From Spirochaetia bacterium UBA5763 (GTDB taxonomy: Bacteria > Spirochaetota > UBA4802 > UBA5550), in NCBI GenBank assembly GCA_002418835.1, contig DIEX01000028.1, positions 1 through 57,823 of the forward strand: a DNA stretch of 57,823 nt, read 5' to 3'. The notes beneath the pieces were generated by a model. That model was not told where the DNA came from. It saw only the letters and a list, made by a program, of their open reading frames with translations, and did no database searches. The position numbers and the translations under genes were made by a program. This document shows, piece by piece, positions 25,362 through 33,671 of this stretch (within the stretch, counting starts at the first letter, position 1; each line of letters starts with the position of its first letter).

Positions 25362-26315
25362 TCAAGCTTCCTGGTTCTCTTCGTCTTTAAAAGGTGTCCC
25401 GCCTGCAAGGAGATAGAACACCGCCATTCTCACTGCCACTCCATTTGTCACCTGTTCATTTATTATGGAATTCGGATGGTCCGCGATGGCGTCATCAATT
25501 TCAATACCCCTGTTCATGGGGCCCGGATGCATGATAATAACATCTGACTTACACTTCGCGAATCTCTCTTCAGTAAGGCAATAAAGGAGATTGTACTCCC
25601 TTATTGACGGAAACAGGGATCCCTGCTGCCTCTCTCTCTGTATCCTCAGCATATTTACAACATCAAGATCCGGAAGAAGTTCATCAAAGTCATAAGTCAT
25701 GTCAACGCCGTACTGCTCAAACTCATCCGGAAGGAGAGTTGAGGGGCCGCATAACGTAACCTTCGCACCTAATTTTTTGAAAGCCAGAAGATCCGATCTT
25801 GCTACACGTGAATGTTTGATGTCTCCGATAATACCTATGTGAAGTCCCTTGAGTGTGCCTCTTTTCTCAATGATTGAATAAGTATCAAGGAGCGCCTGAG
25901 TCGGGTGCGCGTGGAATCCGTCACCGCCGTTTATCACGGAACCGTCTATGTTTTTAGACAAAAAATGCGGCGCTAAAGATGCCGCATGTCGCATTACAAT
26001 ATAGTCAGCCTTCATGGCTTCCAGGGTCCGCACCGTGTCAATGAGCGATTCCCCCTTTACAACGCTGGATGTTGTAACAGGGACATTGATCGTGTTTGCC
26101 GATAACATCTTGGCTGCCAGTTCAAAACTGAGGCGCGTCCTTGTGGATGGCTCATAAAACAGTGTGCATACTGTTTTACCGCGAAGTACAGGCACTGTCT
26201 TCACATCGCGAGTGAAGACATCTTTGAAGTACTTAGCTGTGTCGCATATAAGTAAAATCTCCTCAGGGGAGAGCGACTTGATATCAAGAAGATCTTTTCT
26301 GTTCAGTGCATTCAT
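25362..26315 (-). CDS. pyrB: Aspartate carbamoyltransferase catalytic subunit
   Basis: A 317-residue enzyme joining carbamoyl phosphate and aspartate. The carbamoyl-phosphate loop FYEPSTRTR (53-61), HPTQALLD, GDIKHSRVARS and HPGPMNRG are intact. No regulatory subunit gene (pyrI) is nearby. There is no ribosome site before the ATG, and the promoter seen at 26322-26351 would start transcription at or next to the ATG, which suggests a leaderless message. First gene of pyrB-pyrC-methyltransferase. Confidence 0.95.
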   Translation of the reverse strand: MNALNRKDLLDIKSLSPEEILLICDTAKYFKDVFTRDVKTVPVLRGKTVCTLFYEPSTRTRLSFELAAKMLSANTINVPVTTSSVVKGESLIDTVRTLEAMKADYIVMRHAASLAPHFLSKNIDGSVINGGDGFHAHPTQALLDTYSIIEKRGTLKGLHIGIIGDIKHSRVARSDLLAFKKLGAKVTLCGPSTLLPDEFEQYGVDMTYDFDELLPDLDVVNMLRIQRERQQGSLFPSIREYNLLYCLTEERFAKCKSDVIIMHPGPMNRGIEIDDAIADHPNSIINEQVTNGVAVRMAVFYLLAGGTPFKDEENQEA

Positions 26316-26321
26316 GCAGAT

Positions 26322-26351
26322 AGTTTATCCCCCGGCTTTGAAATATGTCAA
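26322..26351 (-). promoter_or_regulatory. Sigma-70 promoter for pyrB
   Basis: The minus strand has TTGACA (26346-26351), an 18-base spacer and TAAACT (26322-26327). The start point would be about 26315, the first base of the pyrB ATG. Confidence 0.65.
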
Positions 26352-26403
26352 TTATTTTTATGTCACATTAGATGAATTTTCCCTGAAGCTTTAAAAACAG
26401 AGT

Positions 26404-28089
26404 TCAGGGCATCAGCTTTTCCAGATCTTCAGTATTCTTTATTATTACATTAATCTTTCTGTTCAGCTTTGTTATAAGGTCATTAAGTACATCCCCCATC
26501 CCCGCGATAGCCTCAATATTTCGTATATGCTCACTGATCCTGTCTCTCATCTGCTGCGCCCTTTCATTTCCCTGTCCTGCAATCAGTACAGCTTTTTCAA
26601 TTTCTGAAAAGATTCTGCCAATACGTTCCCTGTATGTAAGGAAGGAGGTTTTCAACTCAGAAGCAGCCTCAACATACTTTCCGGCATCATTATTCCGCTT
26701 TTTTTCAGGAAGCAGATTATTTTTCACTGATAAATCAGCAACAACCCCAAGAGCTTTTCTGCTCTCCCCCTCATACTCCGCAAAAAGGCCGGCAATAGAT
26801 GAAAAACTGCTCCTGATTTCCCTGGATCCCGCAAGAGAACTCTCCGCCAGTCTGCCGATCTCCTCAGCAACAACGGCAAATCCCCTGCCGGAAGCCCCTG
26901 CCCTTGCAGCCTCAATTGAAGCATTAAGTGAAAGAATATTTGTCCTGTCAGATATGTCATCAATGCTGTTAAGTGCTGATTCAACAGCGGGGAGCATACG
27001 GCTTATTCTGGAGGCAGTATCAAGTGACTTTCCGAGATGTGTTACTGCTGCATTAATATTTTCTGAAAAAGCTTTGTCTGTTTCAACACTCAAATTATTT
27101 TGTACCGGCTCCGGTTTCTCCGCTCTATCCGGAAAACTATCAATAAGCTGTATAATATTACCCGCATCGGATTCTTTAATAGCAGAGACCCCGCTCTCCC
27201 CCATATCCCTGAGGATCTGTGAATCATTCACCTGTTTTTTAATATTCTCAACAACATCTGAAAGTTTTGCCCAGCCGTCAAGGGCGCTCTTGACAAGAGA
27301 ATCGGACATATCCGTAAGCTCGCTCCCTATCTGTATAAGCTCAAAGACAATATCCCTCTGCGATTCGAAAGTAATCCTCAGATGCTCCACCATTAGTACA
27401 ACGCGCCCGATAAGCTCTTTGAATACAACGCTTGTAAACATAACAGGCACAAGTATGGGGAAAGCCCCTTTTGCAATCATCAACGCAGCAGGTATGGAAT
27501 CAGCTGCTGCACCGTAAAGACCTATCGCCTGCACAACAGCGATTGAAGCGAAAGCTGTAACAAGCCTCCCCCTGTAGCTCTCCCTGAATCTTGCGATATA
27601 ATAAATTGAAAAACCGAGTACCACAAGAAAAAAGAGAGAAAAGAACCCCTGCGCCCCTGACTTCCAGAACTCCATCCCCTCATTAAAAACAATAACCCAC
27701 CATATCTGCATTGCTATATAAATTACTACTGATATGATCATGCCGCTGTTAATAAACAGAATAAACCGCTTTCTATCCATTACAAAATCGCAGGTAAAAG
27801 CCCTTGCAAGGGAGAGCACATTGAGGGAAAAGAGCATGTTGAACACCAGCGGGAAAAACCTCTGCCCCGCCTTAATTCCATAGAGTGATTCCATGATATA
27901 TATCACAGCAGTACCGCCGCTGATCGCTGTAATTGCCGAAGCCGCAGCCAGTTTATACAGCAGCGACTGATCCCTGGTGCGCCAGAACTCCGCAGCAAGA
28001 ATATAAAGCATCATCGAGAAGAGAGCTCCCTGCACAGTGTAGAGAACCGCAAGCCCGCCGGAGCTTTCAAGGAATCGTATAAGTCCCAT
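26404..28089 (-). CDS. Membrane-bound methyl-accepting chemotaxis-like protein with polytopic sensor
   Basis: A 561-residue protein. The first 225 residues contain about seven hydrophobic segments and no large periplasmic loop. A linker with several glutamates follows, then a chemoreceptor signalling domain whose hairpin (about 369-408) contains ILSLNASIEAARAG and FAVVAEEIGRLAE. No C-terminal CheR-tether pentapeptide is present. It should pass a membrane or intracellular signal to CheA/CheW. It is the last gene of the operon after the TauE-type exporter, 12 bases apart. The ligand is unknown. Confidence 0.87.
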   Translation of the reverse strand: MGLIRFLESSGGLAVLYTVQGALFSMMLYILAAEFWRTRDQSLLYKLAAASAITAISGGTAVIYIMESLYGIKAGQRFFPLVFNMLFSLNVLSLARAFTCDFVMDRKRFILFINSGMIISVVIYIAMQIWWVIVFNEGMEFWKSGAQGFFSLFFLVVLGFSIYYIARFRESYRGRLVTAFASIAVVQAIGLYGAAADSIPAALMIAKGAFPILVPVMFTSVVFKELIGRVVLMVEHLRITFESQRDIVFELIQIGSELTDMSDSLVKSALDGWAKLSDVVENIKKQVNDSQILRDMGESGVSAIKESDAGNIIQLIDSFPDRAEKPEPVQNNLSVETDKAFSENINAAVTHLGKSLDTASRISRMLPAVESALNSIDDISDRTNILSLNASIEAARAGASGRGFAVVAEEIGRLAESSLAGSREIRSSFSSIAGLFAEYEGESRKALGVVADLSVKNNLLPEKKRNNDAGKYVEAASELKTSFLTYRERIGRIFSEIEKAVLIAGQGNERAQQMRDRISEHIRNIEAIAGMGDVLNDLITKLNRKINVIIKNTEDLEKLMP

Positions 28090-28101
28090 GCATTACTCCG
28101 G

Positions 28102-28881
28102 TTATGATTTTGTTATCCACTGATACCCTTTGTAAACATAGAAGATACCAATAATGATAACTGATACTGAAAATACAATTTTAATCAGACGCACAGGGAG
28201 AAACCTTGCCACATAGGGGCCTATCTGCCCCCCTATTAATACCCCTGAACCTGTGAATATCCACAACTCCCACATTATAAGTCCTGCCTGAAGGTTCAGT
28301 ATTGTTATAATCCAGTCAGCTGTGGCCTCAACAAGTATAGCTGTTGCATTTGCTCTTTTAGTCTTTACATTAAGCCCTTTTTCAAGGAGAGGCTGAGACA
28401 ACTCGCAAACACCTGTACCGGTGGAAGCAGAGAAAAAACCACCGATTGGCGGTACCCACATTAAAGGATATATATCCTCAACAGGGATATTCTCCCTGGT
28501 GCCGTAAAACTTTCTCACCGCGTTTATAAACTGCATGCTTGCAATAAGTATTATTATAAAACCGAGAACCAGTTTCAGCAGATTCCCGTTTATTACAAGA
28601 AGCGCGTGATTACCGAGAACAACACCCGGTATTGTGAGCATAACCATTGTAAACCCCACAGGGAGTTCCACCATTTTATAATAGATATAGCGTACTGCCC
28701 CGCTTGTCATTCCGATTGTCTCAGTGGCAATCCCTGTTGCCACAGCGGTCTGAATCGGCAGGTTAAGAAATATATTATATATTGGCTGGAAAAGGACTCC
28801 TCCGGAGAACCCTGACGAATTGGCAAGGATTGCAACAATCACGGCAACGGGGAACATGTACCAGTATTCAAAACTCATCAC
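28102..28881 (-). CDS. TauE/SafE-family membrane exporter
   Basis: A 259-residue protein with about seven or eight hydrophobic segments and the family layout of two related halves (ANSSGFSGGVLFQPIYN near the start; PPIGGFFSASTGTG in the middle). The family moves sulfite, sulfonates or other small anions, and the substrate is not readable here. Its start overlaps the HAMP-protein stop by 4 bases and the chemoreceptor-like gene follows 12 bases later, an unusual partnership. Confidence 0.85.
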   Translation of the reverse strand: MMSFEYWYMFPVAVIVAILANSSGFSGGVLFQPIYNIFLNLPIQTAVATGIATETIGMTSGAVRYIYYKMVELPVGFTMVMLTIPGVVLGNHALLVINGNLLKLVLGFIIILIASMQFINAVRKFYGTRENIPVEDIYPLMWVPPIGGFFSASTGTGVCELSQPLLEKGLNVKTKRANATAILVEATADWIITILNLQAGLIMWELWIFTGSGVLIGGQIGPYVARFLPVRLIKIVFSVSVIIIGIFYVYKGYQWITKS

Positions 28882-29669
28882 TCACCATCCTCATACGGAT
28901 CGATGTCCTTATAATCACCTAACACTTTGTCGATCTCCCTCTGCTCAATCTCAGTGCGGATCGCGTAAGTTTTATACATCTTCATAAAAGTTTCAAGGTT
29001 ACCGAGATCAAACATAATCCCCTCAAGCTGTTTAACCACATCCCCCGAAAGATTAACAATAGCCCGGTAATCGGAGATCTTCATTTTTCTGCTTTCAAAT
29101 ATCTCTTCAGCCTTACCGTCACCTGTAATGGATGATATTTTCTGCACAGCTTCATCCAGTTTCGCTTTATGTCTGAAAATCTCCTGCCGGATCTCCATAA
29201 TCATATCCTGGAGGTTAACGTTCATGTGATTGATGAGCATCGCAATCTGCCCTATTTCATCATCAGTCATAACAGGGACAGTGATGGTGAGGTCTCCATC
29301 TGCAATTTTTTTTGTGGCTTCAACTATGCCATGCATAGGTGAAACTATATCCCGAGTGAACATAATAAAGGCGCCTATAATGCTCGCGAATACCACAAGG
29401 AGCAGAAGTATCATCCTGTTCCGAAGGGATGCAATGGGCTCCCCCACAGCATCCGCCAGGCCCTTCTGATTTATAAACTTAGCGCTCTCTTTGGAAAGAG
29501 TCTTTTCTGAATATGTTATGAAATTTTTGCGTATTTCATTCTGCAGTCTGCCTGAACTGAATTCAAATATAATCTCTGCGCTGACCGATATTGACACAAT
29601 TGAAATGAGTATAAAATAGAGTGTCAGTTTTCTTCTCAGCCTTGAGCTTTCTTTCCTGTTATTATGCAT
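28878..29669 (-). CDS. HAMP-domain membrane protein without recognisable output domain
   Basis: A 263-residue protein with two transmembrane helices (about 16-31 and 86-104) bracketing a roughly 50-residue outer loop, then a HAMP domain (about 105-157) with the typical EATKKIADGDLTI and DEIGQIAMLINHM segments, and a C-terminal coiled region of about 100 residues. It looks like a sensor cut off before any kinase, cyclase or receptor module. It heads the three-gene operon, so it may signal to the chemoreceptor-like protein two genes on. Confidence 0.82.
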   Translation of the reverse strand: MHNNRKESSRLRRKLTLYFILISIVSISVSAEIIFEFSSGRLQNEIRKNFITYSEKTLSKESAKFINQKGLADAVGEPIASLRNRMILLLLVVFASIIGAFIMFTRDIVSPMHGIVEATKKIADGDLTITVPVMTDDEIGQIAMLINHMNVNLQDMIMEIRQEIFRHKAKLDEAVQKISSITGDGKAEEIFESRKMKISDYRAIVNLSGDVVKQLEGIMFDLGNLETFMKMYKTYAIRTEIEQREIDKVLGDYKDIDPYEDGE

Positions 29670-29790
29670 CAGCCGGTCCGTTATGCTTGATTAAAATTCA
29701 GTTAACTGCGTTTCTAATTTAATTATTTTCAATAAAAAAATCAAGATTTACTAATATGTGAAAAAAGAAGCCTTAATGGGGAGAGATATT

Positions 29791-31137
29791 TCAATGATTC
29801 CGGCCGCATATATTAAAAAACCTGAGAAGATCACTTCTCGTAAATTCAGCCGTTTCATTAAAAAATGCGGATGATCTCTGCATCTTCCACTCATGCTCAG
29901 GTGAAAAAACATTATAAAATATCGACGGGAAGACCTGTATTTTCAGCCCTTTCATGAAAGATATTGTATCCTCAATCTCTTTAATATTCTGTCCCGGAAT
30001 ACCAAGTATAAAATAACCTCTGACATTGAGGCCCGATTTTTTCGCACATTCAGCAATAGATCGGAATTTTTCTGAATCAAAGGGGCGCCGGTTAATCCTC
30101 TGCACCTCAGCTGATTGTGACACAAGGGATATATTCAGTTCATTGAACCCGGCATCTTTCATTAAGGGGGGGATTTCTTCATCAATGTTTTCAAGCGATA
30201 TCCCGTTCATTGCAGTGAACTCAGGGGTAAAATTTATCCTCTTCTTCATTTCAACGATCCCTGTAAGTAACTGCTGTGCCCGTTTTTTTGAGGGGAAAAG
30301 GTTATCATCCTCAAAATTAATTATATCTGCACCGTAATTTTCACAACATTGTATAATCTCATTCAGCACATCATCAATCTCTCTGCTCCTGTACCTGTTC
30401 CCCCAGATTGTTCTCCCTGTACAAAACTCGCACCTGTTGGGACAGCCCCGGGATGTGATCATTGAAACAAAATTTTTTCTGTAAGCCCTGAAGTCCCGGT
30501 GGAGCAGGAGATCCCTTGCGGGACAGGGGAGACTGTTAATTTCAGGAACAGCAGCCATTAGTCTCTTCTGATGGTCACTGCTGCTGCGGGATATTATTCC
30601 GGGGGTATCTTCAGGTCTGCTGTTGGTTTCCAGAGCCAGCACAAGCTGAACTGCAGCAGTTTCACCTTCTCCGTTTATTACAAAATCCGCTCCGGCTTTA
30701 TGAATAAAATATTCCGGATAGAGAGACGGATGATATCCTCCGGCTGCAATCAGTGCATCTGCATTATGTTTTCTGATAATGCTGATTATTCTCGCTGTCT
30801 CCTGACAGTATGTTGTAAAGAGAGATGATATAAGATACAGGTCAGCATCAGTTTTCTTTATCCTCGATTCGATCTCCTGCCAGCTCATGCCGTAATGCGT
30901 ATAATTTTTAAAGGGGTATCTCAGCAGCGGATCCGGATGATCCATGAAATCTTTAAGGTAACTGAATTCACCGGGCAGGTCCATCAGCTGCTTCTTTCCT
31001 GTGTTGCAGTTCAGGAGCTCAGGATTGTAACCGGCTTTGCGGAGTGATGACGCGATATATAATAAACCAAGGGGCTGCCGCCTGATCCCCGTGATGTAGA
31101 AATCCTCAATTGGGGGATTTACTAGAAGAATCTTCAT
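29791..31137 (-). CDS. Radical SAM protein with N-terminal B12-binding-type domain
   Basis: A 448-residue protein. Residues about 1-165 form a cobalamin-binding-like domain (ILLVNPPIEDF, GLLYIASSLRKAGY, AAGGYHPSLYP, FVINGEGE), without the base-off DxHxxG motif. The radical SAM core has the cluster motif CPNRCEFC (Cys232, 236, 239). No usual substrate motif of hopanoid, bacteriochlorophyll or methylthio enzymes is evident. Its ATG overlaps the stop of the ferredoxin gene, so the ferredoxin probably supplies its electrons. Confidence 0.87.
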   Translation of the reverse strand: MKILLVNPPIEDFYITGIRRQPLGLLYIASSLRKAGYNPELLNCNTGKKQLMDLPGEFSYLKDFMDHPDPLLRYPFKNYTHYGMSWQEIESRIKKTDADLYLISSLFTTYCQETARIISIIRKHNADALIAAGGYHPSLYPEYFIHKAGADFVINGEGETAAVQLVLALETNSRPEDTPGIISRSSSDHQKRLMAAVPEINSLPCPARDLLLHRDFRAYRKNFVSMITSRGCPNRCEFCTGRTIWGNRYRSREIDDVLNEIIQCCENYGADIINFEDDNLFPSKKRAQQLLTGIVEMKKRINFTPEFTAMNGISLENIDEEIPPLMKDAGFNELNISLVSQSAEVQRINRRPFDSEKFRSIAECAKKSGLNVRGYFILGIPGQNIKEIEDTISFMKGLKIQVFPSIFYNVFSPEHEWKMQRSSAFFNETAEFTRSDLLRFFNICGRNH

Positions 31138-31433
31138 TTTCGGAATTTGAAACTGAATCTGCTTTTTTTCGGTTTCAGCATATTCTCATTTATACTTTTA
31201 ATCATGCTGCTGCCGGCCTTTGCGTTGAGCATTATTGCAATCTGCCTGCAGTTTATCACACATGCTTCGCAGAACATACAGTCCTCAGGCCTGGCGACAA
31301 ATGCAACTTGAACTTTGCTGCCGTCATCCCTGTCACGCATTTCGATAACTTTCATCACGCAGGCATCTGCACATCTGCCGCAGCCGTTACATGCTTTTTC
31401 ATCTATTATTAAAGGGCTTCTGTTTTCAGTCAT
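31134..31433 (-). CDS. Ferredoxin-like protein with two [4Fe-4S] motifs
   Basis: A 99-residue protein with CNGCGRCADAC (Cys15, 18, 21, 25) and CMFCEACVINC (Cys52, 55, 58, 62). An insertion between the clusters and a basic C-terminal tail of about 30 residues make it longer than clostridial ferredoxins. The tail may bind its partner. The stop overlaps the radical SAM start (ATGA), which argues for a dedicated electron donor. Confidence 0.9.
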   Translation of the reverse strand: MTENRSPLIIDEKACNGCGRCADACVMKVIEMRDRDDGSKVQVAFVARPEDCMFCEACVINCRQIAIMLNAKAGSSMIKSINENMLKPKKSRFSFKFRK

Positions 31434-31513
31434 GAATATTATTCACTCCGTTAAATAACAGATGCTCTTATAGATATTTCGTGTCAATCTTTTTCATTTC
31501 CGGAAGTATATAT

Positions 31514-31542
31514 AAAAAAACAGATTCCATAGAGGAATCTGT
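31514..31542 (-). terminator. Rho-independent terminator after the Lgt-like gene
   Basis: A 9-bp stem (31520-31528 with 31534-31542, 5-base loop) is followed on the minus strand by seven T. It lies 38 bases after the Lgt-like stop and separates the lipid-type operon from the ferredoxin gene. Confidence 0.88.
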
Positions 31543-31579
31543 AAGGGGGAGCACCTTCTGAATACCGGTATAATAGCTG

Positions 31580-32632
31580 TTATATCCTGTCTGTAACCAC
31601 ATACAGAGAGATTTCCGCTGCTGTAACACTGCTGATCCCTGTATACAGCAATGACCCTGTCCACATAGCCCCCAGAAGAATAAAAAGAGACGGGTCCCAT
31701 ATAAATATCAGACCATTATAAAGCACAGGTTCCACTGATGCCGCAGGATGAAAAATCATTATGTAAAGCGCATAATAAAAGATAAGAAAAAGACTCATAA
31801 ACTGGTAAGCGGAAATTTTACTCCCCCCTCTGTAATCTGAACGGAGGAACTCCGAAATGAATCTCCATCCCTGTGTAACTGCAAGAGAGACTAAAAATGA
31901 AATTATAAAATTTCCATTAAGAAACAGATATACTGATAAGCACGCTGTTATTGTATATAACACAGCAGTAATCCCCTGAACCGGGACAACCGGGCTCCCG
32001 TCAAGATGATCATGATATGAAATTTTTTTTGTTTGCCCGGAGAATACAAAGTTCCATTTTGAAAAAATCTCCCTGAAAAAAAGCGGCAGCTCCGAAACCG
32101 GTTTTCCGTAACAGCACCCGAAACTTATGCAGGCAAGTCTTCCAATCCCCTCCCCCAGGGCATATGCTGCTGTGAGAGATGCTATAATTACAATTTCATT
32201 AACTTCAGCAAGCCTGTTCCCGGCGAGCAGTAAATTATAACCTTTAATAATCCATGGCGCCGCAGCAAACATCACAAAAGCAGCTCCACCCACAGTTATT
32301 GTATTTTTTTTTCTCTCGACAATATAGGCCATAATTTTTGCCGCAGGTATGAAGAGCGCCATAATCCCTATAGTGACCCCCCCTATGGTGAGCCATGTTT
32401 CCCCTGCTGCTGATGCGAGAATAAAGAAAAGCATCATCGCAAGAACATACCCCGTTGAAAGTATTATACCGTAATACGTAATATTAACCCCTCTCCATCT
32501 CCCGTTTACATTTTTATGAACAGGTATTGACGCAAAAACCTGCCACCTCTCTCCCGGCAGAAACCTGAAGGCAAAAAAATAAATTATCAGAAGTACTGAA
32601 CAGAGTGAAACTGAAAATATTATATTAATCAT
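31580..32632 (-). CDS. Lgt-like (prolipoprotein diacylglyceryl transferase family) membrane protein
   Basis: A 350-residue protein with about eight or nine hydrophobic segments. The segment GEGIGRLACISFGCCYGKP (161-179) aligns with the Lgt signature GRIGNFINGELYGR, keeping Arg165 and the final YG but replacing the conserved Asn, Asn and Glu with Cys, Phe and Cys. A second conserved region, FISEFLRSDYRGG (258-270), resembles the Lgt EFFRxPD segment. True Lgt moves diacylglycerol from phosphatidylglycerol to a lipobox cysteine. These substitutions suggest another acceptor or chemistry. It follows the decarboxylase by 10 bases, and a terminator closes the operon. Confidence 0.75.
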   Translation of the reverse strand: MINIIFSVSLCSVLLIIYFFAFRFLPGERWQVFASIPVHKNVNGRWRGVNITYYGIILSTGYVLAMMLFFILASAAGETWLTIGGVTIGIMALFIPAAKIMAYIVERKKNTITVGGAAFVMFAAAPWIIKGYNLLLAGNRLAEVNEIVIIASLTAAYALGEGIGRLACISFGCCYGKPVSELPLFFREIFSKWNFVFSGQTKKISYHDHLDGSPVVPVQGITAVLYTITACLSVYLFLNGNFIISFLVSLAVTQGWRFISEFLRSDYRGGSKISAYQFMSLFLIFYYALYIMIFHPAASVEPVLYNGLIFIWDPSLFILLGAMWTGSLLYTGISSVTAAEISLYVVTDRI

Positions 32633-32642
32633 TTATATCCTC

Positions 32643-33641
32643 TTATCTCAAAGCTTTACCGATTGACGATCGGACTTTAATATCTGTTTCAACAACGGGC
32701 CTTGAGAAACACTTCATAAATCGGGTTTCAATTCCGCTCTTCATAGAGTTTTCAATAAGGTCACTGTCAAACCGCAACCGGTTGTTTTCAAAAATCAATA
32801 TATCAACAGAACTTCCGGGCCTGAAGAGACTCTTCGGCTGCCCTTTCTTAAGAAACATTCCGTGCGTTAATGGTGAAGGGTGTTCATACCCCTTTTCCGA
32901 GTAGCATTGAACAATATCACCAATCATCAGGGCTGCCACTTCAATCATTGCAACTTTACCGCACCCTGTGCCGCCGGGCACATCCGTATCAATTATTGTC
33001 ACAACCCTCCTGTTTCTTGAATAAGCTTTATTCACCGTAAGTACCGCGCCCGGATTACATGAATTATACGCTCCATCTATCTCATAGAAATCCGCAACTG
33101 TTCCTGAAACAGGAACATGGCTGTAATGATATTTATCCGGAGTGAGCCTGAATACCGCATAATCCCCGTTGCGGAAAAGTGAACTCCACCCCCTCCTTAC
33201 ATCAAGAAGATCATCCAGTGAAAAAAACTTCTCCTTCATGAAAATAAGACTCTCTGATTCAAAAGAACCGGTGATGATCCTTGAATCTGCCGGAGAGACA
33301 ACTGCGTCATCATCCGGAGGTATGGGCCTGCACTCCCCGTAACGGATTTTTCTTTCAAAAAATTTCCTGGCTGTATCAAGGGACTCAACGGAATCATAAA
33401 ATTCCGTTATATCTATACCTGAGGATTTCAGAAAACCTGAACCTCCGGTGAGCCATTTACCAGCGGGAAAATCGTAATTAATCCATGCCATTAAAGAAGA
33501 TAGACGCTTTGATGTAACAAGTCTGTAAAGGAGGGAGCTCTCCTCCCTCATAACTGAATAAAGATAATTAACAAGCCGGTCGTGATAAAACTTTTCATCT
33601 GCAACCTCCCCTGTTTCCCTGACTATATACTGATGCTTCAT
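32643..33641 (-). CDS. Phosphatidylserine decarboxylase family protein
   Basis: A 332-residue pyruvoyl enzyme family member. SPAD (116-119) holds the self-cleavage aspartate, YHYSHVPVSG (171-180) the histidine region, and the autocleavage site is RPGSS (Gly276/Ser277), where most family members have LGST or FGST. So maturation to a pyruvoyl subunit is expected. The family makes phosphatidylethanolamine from phosphatidylserine, though some members act on other substrates. No phosphatidylserine synthase gene is in the window. It lies between the 792-residue unknown protein and the Lgt-like gene. Confidence 0.88.
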   Translation of the reverse strand: MKHQYIVRETGEVADEKFYHDRLVNYLYSVMREESSLLYRLVTSKRLSSLMAWINYDFPAGKWLTGGSGFLKSSGIDITEFYDSVESLDTARKFFERKIRYGECRPIPPDDDAVVSPADSRIITGSFESESLIFMKEKFFSLDDLLDVRRGWSSLFRNGDYAVFRLTPDKYHYSHVPVSGTVADFYEIDGAYNSCNPGAVLTVNKAYSRNRRVVTIIDTDVPGGTGCGKVAMIEVAALMIGDIVQCYSEKGYEHPSPLTHGMFLKKGQPKSLFRPGSSVDILIFENNRLRFDSDLIENSMKSGIETRFMKCFSRPVVETDIKVRSSIGKALR

Positions 33642-33671
33642 TCTGTAACCGTAATTTATACTGAAAAATTT

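Noticed and set aside
26954..27517. 187-codon open frame antisense to the chemoreceptor-like gene
   Set aside because: Ser/Thr-rich product typical of the antisense of helical coding sequence.
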